The translations under genes were made by a program, and so were the position numbers. Below are positions 1-5,388 of a stretch of 5,867 nt of DNA, one piece after another. The first letter of the stretch is position 1. Each line of letters starts with the position of its first letter. The notes beneath the pieces are model-generated. The model did no database searches and was not told the DNA's origin. It was given only the letters and a program-made list of their open reading frames with translations. The stretch lies in NCBI GenBank assembly GCA_027033875.1, contig JALVKK010000049.1:1-5867 (forward strand), given 5' to 3'. Source of the DNA: Flavobacteriales bacterium (GTDB lineage Bacteria > Bacteroidota > Bacteroidia > Flavobacteriales > Flavobacteriaceae).

Positions 1-2
1 AC

Positions 3-1313
3 AATCAGGTTGACAATTACCGGCAAGACCATTATCAATTGCATTACAGTCATAAATTCAGCAATAATTTAAAACTGAATTTAGCTACGCATTACACTTA
101 CGGTCGCGGGTATTATGAAGAATACAACCAAGAAGAAGATTTTGCTGATTACGGTTTTACCCCTATTGTTATCAACGGGCAAACCATTGACAAAACCGAC
201 TTAATTCGTCGCAAGTGGTTGGATAACGACTTTTACGGTGCAGTTGCTTCGTTGGAATACCTCACCGGTGTAGGGCGTTACATTTTCGGATTGGCTGCCA
301 ACGAATACGATGGCAGACATTTCGGACGTGTGATTTGGGCACAATATGCCTCCGACAGCAAAATACACCACGAATATTACCGCAACACCGGCGTTAAAAA
401 ATCTATCAACGGATTTGCCAAAGTTGTTTATCAAATAAATAAACACTTCAAACTCTTTACCGATATACAGTTTAGAAAAATCAATTACAATGTTGACGGT
501 ACGATTGCATGGCAAAGCCCTTGGCAATTATCTGACGATTTGTTTTTTATCAATCCGAAAATCGGACTGTATTATGACTTAAATACCTCAAACGATCTTT
601 ATTTATCAGTAGCACAAACTCATCGAGAGCCTAATCGTGATGATTATCAAAATGCTGTTGTTGATAAACCGAAACCTGAAATTCTAAACGATATAGAAGC
701 CGGCTGGAAATACAAAGCAAATAAAATTAGTGCAGAAGTCAACTTATACGCAATGTTATACAAAGACCAATTGGTATTGAGCGGTAAAATTACCGATGTT
801 GGAGACCCTATTCGCGAGAATATCGGCGAAAGTCACCGTATAGGTTTTGAAACACAAGTAGGTTATGGATTAAATGACAAATTCCGTTTTGAAGGCAACC
901 TGTCCTTGAGTGACAACCGAAACAAAGAATATATTACTAATGAAAACGGACAGAAAAAAAATTACGAAAACACAAAAATAGCTTATTCACCTGAGGTAGT
1001 CAGCGCAGCCATATTAACCTACAAACCGGTTCAAAATCTTAAATTACAGGCTATTACAAAATATGTCGGCAGTCAGTATTTGGACAATCGCAATATTATC
1101 GCTTCAAAGTTAGATGCTTATTGGGTCGAAAATTTATTGATAACTTACCGGACAGGTGCTAATAAATGGTTTAATAATGCCGTGATCACCTTGAAATTGA
1201 ACAATATTTTTAACAAGAAATATGCATCAAACGGCTATATGTGGGGCGACGACGCCTATTATTTTTCGCAAGCGGGTTTTAATGTATTAGGCGGATTAAA
1301 TTTGGTGTTTTAA
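3..1313 (+). CDS. TonB-dependent outer-membrane receptor, C-terminal part (5' end outside window)
   Basis: The frame is open from base 3 with no stop and no convincing start, so the gene begins upstream; the TTG at 39 is an internal Leu codon, because receptor-like sequence (DNYRQDHYQLHYSHKFS) runs through it. The 436 visible residues look like the 22-strand barrel of a TonB-dependent receptor: alternating aromatic and polar strands such as NLKLNLATHYTYGRGYY, the segment HREPNRDDY at fragment residues 207-215, KPEILNDIEAGWKY at 224-237, the late-barrel motif LKLNNIFNKKYASNGY at 397-412, and a final strand GGLNLVF ending in Phe, the usual outer-membrane insertion signal. The plug domain, TonB box and signal peptide are not in the window. 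Family role: energy-dependent import of a large ligand (siderophore, haem, cobalamin or glycan) across the outer membrane using TonB-ExbBD. The substrate cannot be told from this part. The frame is intact to TAA. Confidence 0.93.
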   Translation, partial: NQVDNYRQDHYQLHYSHKFSNNLKLNLATHYTYGRGYYEEYNQEEDFADYGFTPIVINGQTIDKTDLIRRKWLDNDFYGAVASLEYLTGVGRYIFGLAANEYDGRHFGRVIWAQYASDSKIHHEYYRNTGVKKSINGFAKVVYQINKHFKLFTDIQFRKINYNVDGTIAWQSPWQLSDDLFFINPKIGLYYDLNTSNDLYLSVAQTHREPNRDDYQNAVVDKPKPEILNDIEAGWKYKANKISAEVNLYAMLYKDQLVLSGKITDVGDPIRENIGESHRIGFETQVGYGLNDKFRFEGNLSLSDNRNKEYITNENGQKKNYENTKIAYSPEVVSAAILTYKPVQNLKLQAITKYVGSQYLDNRNIIASKLDAYWVENLLITYRTGANKWFNNAVITLKLNNIFNKKYASNGYMWGDDAYYFSQAGFNVLGGLNLVF

Positions 1314-1358
1314 TAAACACGAAAATCGGTATAATTTTATCATTAAATATCAAAAAAA

Positions 1359-1379
1359 ACCGTTGTTTCTTTAAACGGT
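1359..1379 (+). terminator. Weak hairpin after the receptor gene
   Basis: The arms ACCGTT (1359-1364) and AACGGT (1374-1379) form a 6-bp stem with a 9-nt loop, 45 bases after the receptor stop codon. No T-run follows at once; T-rich sequence starts about 10 bases later (TATATATTTTATTTTATTT). It could be the transcription end of the receptor gene, but it is much poorer than the terminator at 4286-4320. Confidence 0.3.
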
Positions 1380-1496
1380 AAGGTGTATATATTTTATTTT
1401 ATTTAAATATATTCCCAAAAAAATATAAAAGACAAAAAAGTATTACATATTTTATATAATATGGATTGAAAAAATAAATAATCAGGAAAAAATAAG

Positions 1497-1504
1497 TAAT
1501 TTTG
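1497..1504 (+). promoter_or_regulatory. Possible Bacteroidota -7 element before the LytTR gene
   Basis: TAATTTTG matches TAnnTTTG exactly. No TTG lies at the usual 17-23 base distance upstream; the nearest (1466-1468) is 28 bases away, so the -33 half is missing or weak. If used, transcription would begin near 1511. That is after the TTG codon at 1506 and before the TTG at 1533, so it bears on the choice of start codon. The surroundings are very AT-rich, so a chance match is possible. Confidence 0.4.
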
Positions 1505-1532
1505 ATTGAAAAAAATAATAAAATACACAAAA

Positions 1533-2339
1533 TTGACCGAATACATTTTAATTGTAGAAGACGAAGCTGTCTTGTACCGCCGGATGAAAAAAATCTTGAC
1601 CAAAGAAGCCTTTGAAGTCGGTGAATATACGCCAAGCGTTGGAGAAGCTTTGCAACGAATAGCAGAACGTCGCCCCGATTTGGTTCTTTTGGATATCAAA
1701 TTGCAAGGCGATTTGACCGGTATTGATTTAGGCAAAATGCTTTATAACGATTACCATATTCCTTTTATTTATGTAACCGACTTTGACAACGAAATGTTTT
1801 TTGCCAAAGCCCTTGAAACCCACCACGAGCAGTATTTGGTCAAAACAAAACCCCGTATCAATGCCAACGAATTGAAACGGGCTATTTATACGGCACTGCA
1901 AAATAATAAAGACAAACAAAATGTCAAATCTAACAAAAAGTTAGGTATTGAGGTATTGGTTAATTATTTAGATATTATTAAAAGTTTGAGCGATAATGAT
2001 TTAAGCAGAAAAAACATTTCATTTGATGCGATTGCTTTTTTTACCGGAGACATTAAATTTCTAAAAGAATACAGTAGTGAATTTCGAAAAAATTATATTT
2101 GGCTGATTACCCGCGACCATAAATTATACTTTTTAAAAACATCTTTAAAAAAATTAAGTGAAAATTTGCCGGATAATTTTGTCAGAGTCAATGATCACTA
2201 TATTATTAATCTGAAACCGCCTTCTTTTGAAGGTCGGATTAATAAAAAAAAAATTAAGGTCTTAGGAGAAAATATCACTATCAGTGATTCGTACAAAAAT
2301 GAATTTAACCGAAAATACGAAGTCTATTATCTGACATAA
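1533..2339 (+). CDS. LytTR-family response regulator (receiver plus LytTR DNA-binding domain)
   Basis: This is a two-component response regulator that should be phosphorylated by a sensor kinase and bind DNA. The receiver covers about residues 1-125: first strand YILIVEDE with acidic pocket E9/D10, phosphoacceptor D54 in LVLLDIKL, T82 in FIYVTDFD, and K104 in LVKTKP. A linker of about 35 residues follows. The LytTR domain is about 159-266, with FITGD-like FFTGDIKFLKE, the block YIWLITRDHKLYFLKTSLKKL, and the signature FVRVNDHYIINL at 216-227. There is no in-frame ATG before the receiver; a TGA at 1503-1505 closes the frame. Candidate starts are TTG 1506 (277 aa) and TTG 1533 (268 aa). I prefer 1533 because the receiver then begins two codons before its first strand, D54 falls at the usual number, and the start lies after the possible promoter at 1497. 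No kinase gene is adjacent. Family assignment is firm; target genes are unknown. Confidence 0.9.
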   Translation: MTEYILIVEDEAVLYRRMKKILTKEAFEVGEYTPSVGEALQRIAERRPDLVLLDIKLQGDLTGIDLGKMLYNDYHIPFIYVTDFDNEMFFAKALETHHEQYLVKTKPRINANELKRAIYTALQNNKDKQNVKSNKKLGIEVLVNYLDIIKSLSDNDLSRKNISFDAIAFFTGDIKFLKEYSSEFRKNYIWLITRDHKLYFLKTSLKKLSENLPDNFVRVNDHYIINLKPPSFEGRINKKKIKVLGENITISDSYKNEFNRKYEVYYLT

Positions 2340-2368
2340 AATTACTTTTAAACAAATTTTCTTTGTAT

Positions 2369-2395
2369 AATGTATATATTTTTTTACAATGTATA
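2369..2395 (+). repeat. Direct repeat AATGTATA, 19-base period
   Basis: AATGTATA occurs at 2369-2376 and again at 2388-2395, separated by 11 bases that are mostly T. The pair lies just after the LytTR gene and about 50-80 bases ahead of the expected transcription start of the next gene. LytTR proteins generally bind pairs of 9-10 bp direct repeats about two helical turns apart, so a binding site is possible, though the period here is slightly short. The AT-rich sequence makes chance repeats easy. Confidence 0.3.
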
Positions 2396-2407
2396 ACAAT
2401 TTACAAC

Positions 2408-2420
2408 TAAACTCAGTTTA
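2408..2420 (+). repeat. 13-bp palindrome TAAACT-C-AGTTTA at the -33 position
   Basis: The perfect arms TAAACT (2408-2413) and AGTTTA (2415-2420) flank a single C. The site lies 12 bases before the -7 element at 2433, where a -33 element would be expected, and no good TTG is present there. It could be an operator for a dimeric regulator; it is too short and AT-rich to be a terminator. Confidence 0.35.
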
Positions 2421-2432
2421 CTAAAAATTTAA

Positions 2433-2440
2433 TAATTTTG
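2433..2440 (+). promoter_or_regulatory. -7 promoter element of the DUF6588-like gene
   Basis: TAATTTTG followed by CATC matches the Bacteroidota -7 consensus TAnnTTTG. Transcription would begin near 2447, giving a leader of roughly a dozen bases before the ATG at 2460. The -33 TTG is not recognisable at the normal distance, which suggests a weak or activator-dependent promoter. Confidence 0.55.
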
Positions 2441-2459
2441 CATCATTAAAAATATACCG

Positions 2460-3527
2460 ATGAAAAACATAATCACTTTATTTATAATCATATTTAGTAT
2501 TGAATTATACAGTCAACACTTGGTTGATACCGGCGCTTTAATTCAAGGCGGGCTGGATGACGGCAGCAAATTGGTAGAAGCCTATATCAAACCTCTAAAT
2601 AAGGCTGTTGTATTCGGCTTATCCGATGTGAATTATACAAGAATAAAAAGAGACGATGCGTATAATCTTGAAGTCAATATAAAATTTGCATACATCAATA
2701 TCCCACAAAAAGATTGGATATTTGATGTAAGTGCAATCGGATTAAAAAATTTTGAACCCAAAGAAGCCGGTAAAAACATGGCTCAGACAGTTTTTGGCGA
2801 TTCGTTAAAAACAATTACTTTGATTTCAAAAGCCAAAAACTTACTGGGACAACCATTAATTGAATTCGAGATGCCGTCCGGCAGTCAAAAATCTGCTGTA
2901 CCGCTACCTTTTGCAGGTGCTACTTTACGATTAAAATATACAAATTTGTCGTTTAATTTTATTCCATTCATTTCCGTTCCCGATTCAGATATTAAAGTAG
3001 GGATGTTGGGGCTTAGTGTTCAACAAGATTTAGCTATGTTTATCAAAACTTTACAAGGTAAATCTTACGGTATAAGTTTGCAGGGCAGCGGTGCTTACTT
3101 GCATGGAAATTCGCATTTGGAAATAAAACCCGATGGTATTACATCGCCGGTTACGCCGACCGGTCAAATGACCGGACCTTATGATAATCAAGAAGTAAAT
3201 ATTGGTTATACAAGTGTTAATTTTGCAGCATACTTTGATTATAATCTTAGCAAACATATAGATATATTTGCCGGCAGCGGATACAATTTAGGCAGTTCAA
3301 GTATTAAATTGGAAGGCACTTATCCGGTTTATGTTGCCGACCCGAGCGGAACGGGTTCTGTCGTAGGTCAAGATGTTGATAATCCTTTGCATATTAACAA
3401 TTCATTTAGTCGTGCAAAATTAGATTTTGGTGTTCGAGGGGATTGGAATTTTTTATTTTTTCAAATAAATTACAGTCCTGATGATTACGGCGGATTAGGC
3501 TTTGTAGTCGGTTATAAAATACTATAA
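2460..3527 (+). CDS. Secreted DUF6588-like protein of unknown function
   Basis: The 355-residue product starts with a signal peptide: MKNIIT, a hydrophobic stretch LFIIIFSIEL, and a likely signal peptidase I site near residue 19 (LYSQ-H). There is no lipobox Cys. The early segment with DDGSKLVEAYIKPLNKAVVFGLSDVNYT (positions 33-60) matches my memory of the DUF6588 family, where a short helix with 'LLEAYLxP' is followed by barrel-like strands. The rest has alternating hydrophobic strands with Gly and aromatic residues (for example VNIGYTSVNFAAYFDYNL near 246-263 and LDFGVRGDWNFLFFQINYS near 321-339) and ends in GGLGFVVGYKIL. A periplasmic or outer-membrane beta-rich protein is therefore likely. 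The biochemical role is unknown. It has its own putative promoter and follows the LytTR gene by 120 bases. The ATG is well placed before the signal peptide. The family name is from recall and less certain than export. Confidence 0.8.
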   Translation: MKNIITLFIIIFSIELYSQHLVDTGALIQGGLDDGSKLVEAYIKPLNKAVVFGLSDVNYTRIKRDDAYNLEVNIKFAYINIPQKDWIFDVSAIGLKNFEPKEAGKNMAQTVFGDSLKTITLISKAKNLLGQPLIEFEMPSGSQKSAVPLPFAGATLRLKYTNLSFNFIPFISVPDSDIKVGMLGLSVQQDLAMFIKTLQGKSYGISLQGSGAYLHGNSHLEIKPDGITSPVTPTGQMTGPYDNQEVNIGYTSVNFAAYFDYNLSKHIDIFAGSGYNLGSSSIKLEGTYPVYVADPSGTGSVVGQDVDNPLHINNSFSRAKLDFGVRGDWNFLFFQINYSPDDYGGLGFVVGYKIL

Positions 3528-3566
3528 ACAAGTATTGTAAAGCGGACTGAAATTCAATAAAATATT

Positions 3567-3600
3567 TTTGACAAAAATAAAGATTAAAATATTTGTCAAA
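3567..3600 (+). repeat. Perfect 9-bp inverted repeat over the rpmB promoter
   Basis: TTTGACAAA (3567-3575) and TTTGTCAAA (3592-3600) are exact reverse complements, with a 16-base AT-rich spacer. The right arm contains the -33 element of the rpmB promoter. No T-run follows the right arm, so an intrinsic terminator for the preceding gene is unlikely on sequence grounds. An operator that controls the ribosomal-protein operon, or a weak transcript end for the DUF6588-like gene, are the two readings. Confidence 0.5.
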
Positions 3601-3622
3601 TAAAAAATAATTTATAAATTTG
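3592..3622 (+). promoter_or_regulatory. Promoter of the rpmB-rpmG-DUF4295 operon
   Basis: TTTG (3592-3595) and TAAATTTG (3615-3622) are 19 bases apart, a full match to the Bacteroidota housekeeping promoter (TTTG, about 19 bases, TAnnTTTG). The following CAC is also common in strong promoters of this phylum. Transcription should start near 3629, leaving a leader of about 28 bases before the rpmB ATG. This is the best promoter in the window, as expected for a ribosomal-protein operon. Confidence 0.8.
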
Positions 3623-3656
3623 CACTCACTTTTGAATAAGATAAAAATATAGCGAG

Positions 3657-3902
3657 ATGTCGAGAGTTTGTGAAATTACAGGAAAGAAAGTGATGATGGG
3701 AAATAATGTTTCTCATGCACACAATAAAACCAAAAGAAGATTTGATATCAATCTTTTTAAAAAGAGATTTTATATTCCCGAAGAAGATCGTTGGGTAACC
3801 TTAAAAGTTTCTAAGGCAGGATTGAAAATTATTGACAAAAAAGGCGTTGCTGCTGCTATCAAAGAAGCAAAAGCAAAAGGCTATTTAAAAAGAAACGTAT
3901 AA
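3657..3902 (+). CDS. rpmB: 50S ribosomal protein bL28
   Basis: The 81-residue product is bL28, a small basic protein of the large ribosomal subunit. The N-terminus MSRVCEITGKKVMMGNNVSH followed by AHNKTKRRFDINL is the family signature, and the block RWVTLKVSKAGLKIIDKKG (about 45-63) is the second conserved region. Only one Cys (C5) is present, so this is the zinc-free form without CxxC pairs. It is the first gene of a three-gene operon, with the next start 12 bases after its stop. The leader before ATG (AAAAATATAGCGAG) has no Shine-Dalgarno motif, which is usual in Bacteroidota. Length and sequence are normal. Confidence 0.97.
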   Translation: MSRVCEITGKKVMMGNNVSHAHNKTKRRFDINLFKKRFYIPEEDRWVTLKVSKAGLKIIDKKGVAAAIKEAKAKGYLKRNV

Positions 3903-3914
3903 ATATAGAGTAAG

Positions 3915-4103
3915 ATGGCAAAGAAAACAAAAGGCAACAGAGTGCAAGTCATTTTGGAATGCACCGAACACAAAGATAGCGGAATGCCGGGTACTTCGAG
4001 ATATATCACGACCAAAAACCGAAAAAACACCCCGGGAAGATTGGAATTGAAAAAATATAATCCTATTTTGCGTAAACATACATTACACAAAGAAATTAAA
4101 TAA
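3915..4103 (+). CDS. rpmG: 50S ribosomal protein bL33
   Basis: The 62-residue product is bL33, a basic protein of the large subunit near the tRNA exit site. It begins MAKKTKGNRVQVILECTEHK and carries the conserved middle GTSRYITTKNRKNTPGRLELKKYNP and the C-terminal HKEIK. It has a single Cys (C16), so it is the zinc-independent form. The few extra residues relative to E. coli L33 are common in this phylum. It lies 12 bases after rpmB and 9 bases before the DUF4295 gene, so the three are surely co-transcribed. The first 15 bases are identical to the first 15 of the DUF4295 gene. Confidence 0.97.
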   Translation: MAKKTKGNRVQVILECTEHKDSGMPGTSRYITTKNRKNTPGRLELKKYNPILRKHTLHKEIK

Positions 4104-4112
4104 TATTCAGAC

Positions 4113-4262
4113 ATGGCAAAGAAAACAGTAGCAACCTTACAAACGGGTTCCAAAAAATTCACCAAAGTGATTCGGATGAAGAAATCACCTAAGACAGGAG
4201 CGTATGTCTTTGAAGAGAAGATCGTTAACGCCGCAGTAGCAAAAGATTATTTTAAAAAATAA
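4113..4262 (+). CDS. DUF4295 protein, probable Bacteroidota ribosomal protein bL38
   Basis: This small gene encodes 49 residues: MAKKTVATLQTGSKKFTKVI, then RMKKSPKTGAYVFEEKIVNA and AVAKDYFKK. It is strongly basic, has no Cys, and matches the DUF4295 proteins that follow rpmG across Bacteroidota. From memory, the Flavobacterium johnsoniae ribosome structure assigned an extra large-subunit protein, bL38, and I believe this is that family; I am sure of the family but less so of the bL38 link. The operon position directly behind bL28 and bL33, 9 bases after rpmG, and the composition both fit a ribosomal protein. The ATG at 4113 is the only sensible start. A strong terminator lies 23 bases after the TAA. 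Confidence 0.9.
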   Translation: MAKKTVATLQTGSKKFTKVIRMKKSPKTGAYVFEEKIVNAAVAKDYFKK

Positions 4263-4285
4263 TTTGAATCATATTTTAAATCTAC

Positions 4286-4320
4286 AATCCAATCTTAAAT
4301 ATAAGGTTGGATTTTTTTTT
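4286..4320 (+). terminator. Strong intrinsic terminator of the ribosomal-protein operon
   Basis: The arms AATCCAATCTTA (4286-4297) and TAAGGTTGGATT (4302-4313) pair over 12 bp with one G-T wobble, closed by the 4-base loop AATA. The right arm runs straight into a T-tract (4312-4320). It lies 23 bases after the DUF4295 stop and separates the ribosomal genes from ftsY. Confidence 0.92.
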
Positions 4321-4349
4321 GGAATTTGTTTTGAAAAATTGTATTTTCG
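4318..4349 (+). promoter_or_regulatory. Candidate promoter of ftsY
   Basis: TTTG (4318-4321) and TATTTTCG (4342-4349) are 20 bases apart. The -7 element has one mismatch (TTCG for TTTG). Transcription would begin near 4356, about 15 bases before the ATG at 4371. The -33 TTTG is made of the last T residues of the preceding terminator plus the first G after it, so terminator and promoter overlap. Confidence 0.5.
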
Positions 4350-4370
4350 TCAAACTTATAGTAAAATTTT

Positions 4371-5318
4371 ATGTTAAAAAAAATATTTTCTAAAGACAAA
4401 AAAGAAAGTCTGGATAAAGGTTTGGAAAAGTCCAAAAAGAGTTTTTTTTCAAAATTATCCAAAGCAGTTGCAGGCAAATCAAAAGTAGATGATGATGTTT
4501 TAGATGACTTGGAAGAAGTTTTAATTACTTCCGATGTCGGTGTCGATACAACTTTGAAAATTATTGAGCGTATAGAACAACGTGTTGCCAAAGACAAATA
4601 TCTCGGCACTAGCGAACTCAACAAAATATTACGTGAAGAAATTGCCGGTTTGTTATCGGAAAACGAAACTAATAATGCCATTAAATTTTCACCGGATACG
4701 ACTAAACCTTATGTTATTATGGTCGTAGGCGTTAACGGTGTCGGGAAAACAACAACCATTGGTAAGCTGGCAAATAAATATAAAGCCGAAGGCAAAAAAG
4801 TCTTGCTCGGTGCAGCCGATACATTTAGAGCTGCTGCTATTGACCAATTACAAATTTGGGCTGATCGTGTTGATATTCCCATCATCAAACAAAAAATGGG
4901 CAGTGATCCGGCATCAGTTGTATTTGATACCTTGCAATCAGCTGTTGCCAATAATATTGATATTGTATTAATCGATACAGCCGGACGTTTGCATAACAAA
5001 ATCAATTTGATGAACGAACTCAGTAAAATCAAAAGAGTTATGCAAAAAATTATACCGGAAGCTCCACACGAAATTTTATTGATTTTAGATGGTTCAACCG
5101 GACAAAATGCCTTTGAACAAGCCAAACAGTTTACCAAAGCCACAGAAGTAAATGCACTGGCTGTAACCAAATTGGACGGTACGGCAAAAGGCGGGGTTGT
5201 TATCGGTATTTCCGACCAATTTCAGATACCCGTTAAATATATCGGAGTCGGAGAAAAAGTAGAAGATTTGCAAGAATTTGATAAAAATGAATTTGTTGAT
5301 TCTTTTTTTAAAGAATAA
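4371..5318 (+). CDS. ftsY: Signal recognition particle receptor FtsY (SRP GTPase)
   Basis: The 315-residue product is FtsY, the membrane-associated GTPase that receives ribosomes carrying SRP and passes nascent membrane proteins to the Sec translocon. The lysine-rich N-terminus (MLKKIFSKDKK) is short and lacks the long acidic A domain of E. coli FtsY. The N domain is about residues 20-105 (DDDVLDDLEEVLITSDVGVDT at 40-60). The G domain shows the P-loop GVNGVGKTT (120-128), the SRP-GTPase insertion with DTFRAAA (150-156), DTAGR (202-206), TKLDG (266-270), and the closing GVGEKVEDLQEF (292-303) typical of FtsY rather than Ffh. No M domain follows, which also excludes Ffh. It follows the ribosomal operon, an order common in Bacteroidota, but the terminator at 4286 suggests its own promoter. 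All catalytic motifs are intact. Confidence 0.97.
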   Translation: MLKKIFSKDKKESLDKGLEKSKKSFFSKLSKAVAGKSKVDDDVLDDLEEVLITSDVGVDTTLKIIERIEQRVAKDKYLGTSELNKILREEIAGLLSENETNNAIKFSPDTTKPYVIMVVGVNGVGKTTTIGKLANKYKAEGKKVLLGAADTFRAAAIDQLQIWADRVDIPIIKQKMGSDPASVVFDTLQSAVANNIDIVLIDTAGRLHNKINLMNELSKIKRVMQKIIPEAPHEILLILDGSTGQNAFEQAKQFTKATEVNALAVTKLDGTAKGGVVIGISDQFQIPVKYIGVGEKVEDLQEFDKNEFVDSFFKE

Positions 5319-5360
5319 ATTTGGCTATTATGATAATTTTTTTATAATTTTATGCGTTAA

Positions 5361-5368
5361 TAATTTTG
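5361..5368 (+). promoter_or_regulatory. -7 element of the PorP/SprF gene
   Basis: TAATTTTG matches TAnnTTTG and lies 20 bases before the ATG at 5389, so the leader would be about 13-14 bases. No TTG is found at the normal -33 distance, where the sequence is only A and T. I see no clear terminator between ftsY and this element. Confidence 0.5.
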
Positions 5369-5388
5369 TAATATTATACCTCAACAAT

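Noticed and set aside
39..41. TTG at 39 as the start of the receptor gene
   Set aside because: The frame is open to the window edge and the upstream codons continue typical receptor sequence; a complete receptor needs a signal peptide and plug domain, so the gene starts outside the window.
1399..1735. Minus-strand open frames covering the AT-rich gap and the start of the LytTR gene
   Set aside because: The hydrophobic Phe/Ile/Tyr-rich ends derive from A-rich intergenic DNA, and the remainder is antisense to a clear receiver domain.
3160..3175. Perfect inverted repeat CCGGTCA-AA-TGACCGG inside the DUF6588-like gene
   Set aside because: It lies in well-formed coding sequence (Pro-Thr-Gly-Gln-Met-Thr-Gly-Pro), has only a 2-base loop and no T-run, so it is most likely a by-product of the repeated Thr/Gly/Pro codons.
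3881..4165. Minus-strand open frame across rpmG and the start of the DUF4295 gene
   Set aside because: It overlaps two certain ribosomal-protein genes and has no promoter or recognisable protein features; its hydrophobic look comes from reading Lys-rich codons in reverse (Phe-rich).
4709..5170. Long open frame on the minus strand opposite ftsY
   Set aside because: The opposite strand carries all conserved GTPase motifs; the antisense translation has no recognisable domain and is a codon-usage shadow.
5299..5316. Hairpin ATTCTTT-TTTT-AAAGAAT at the ftsY stop codon as a terminator
   Set aside because: The 7-bp stem is almost entirely A-T, overlaps the coding end, and has no T-run after it; too weak to call.
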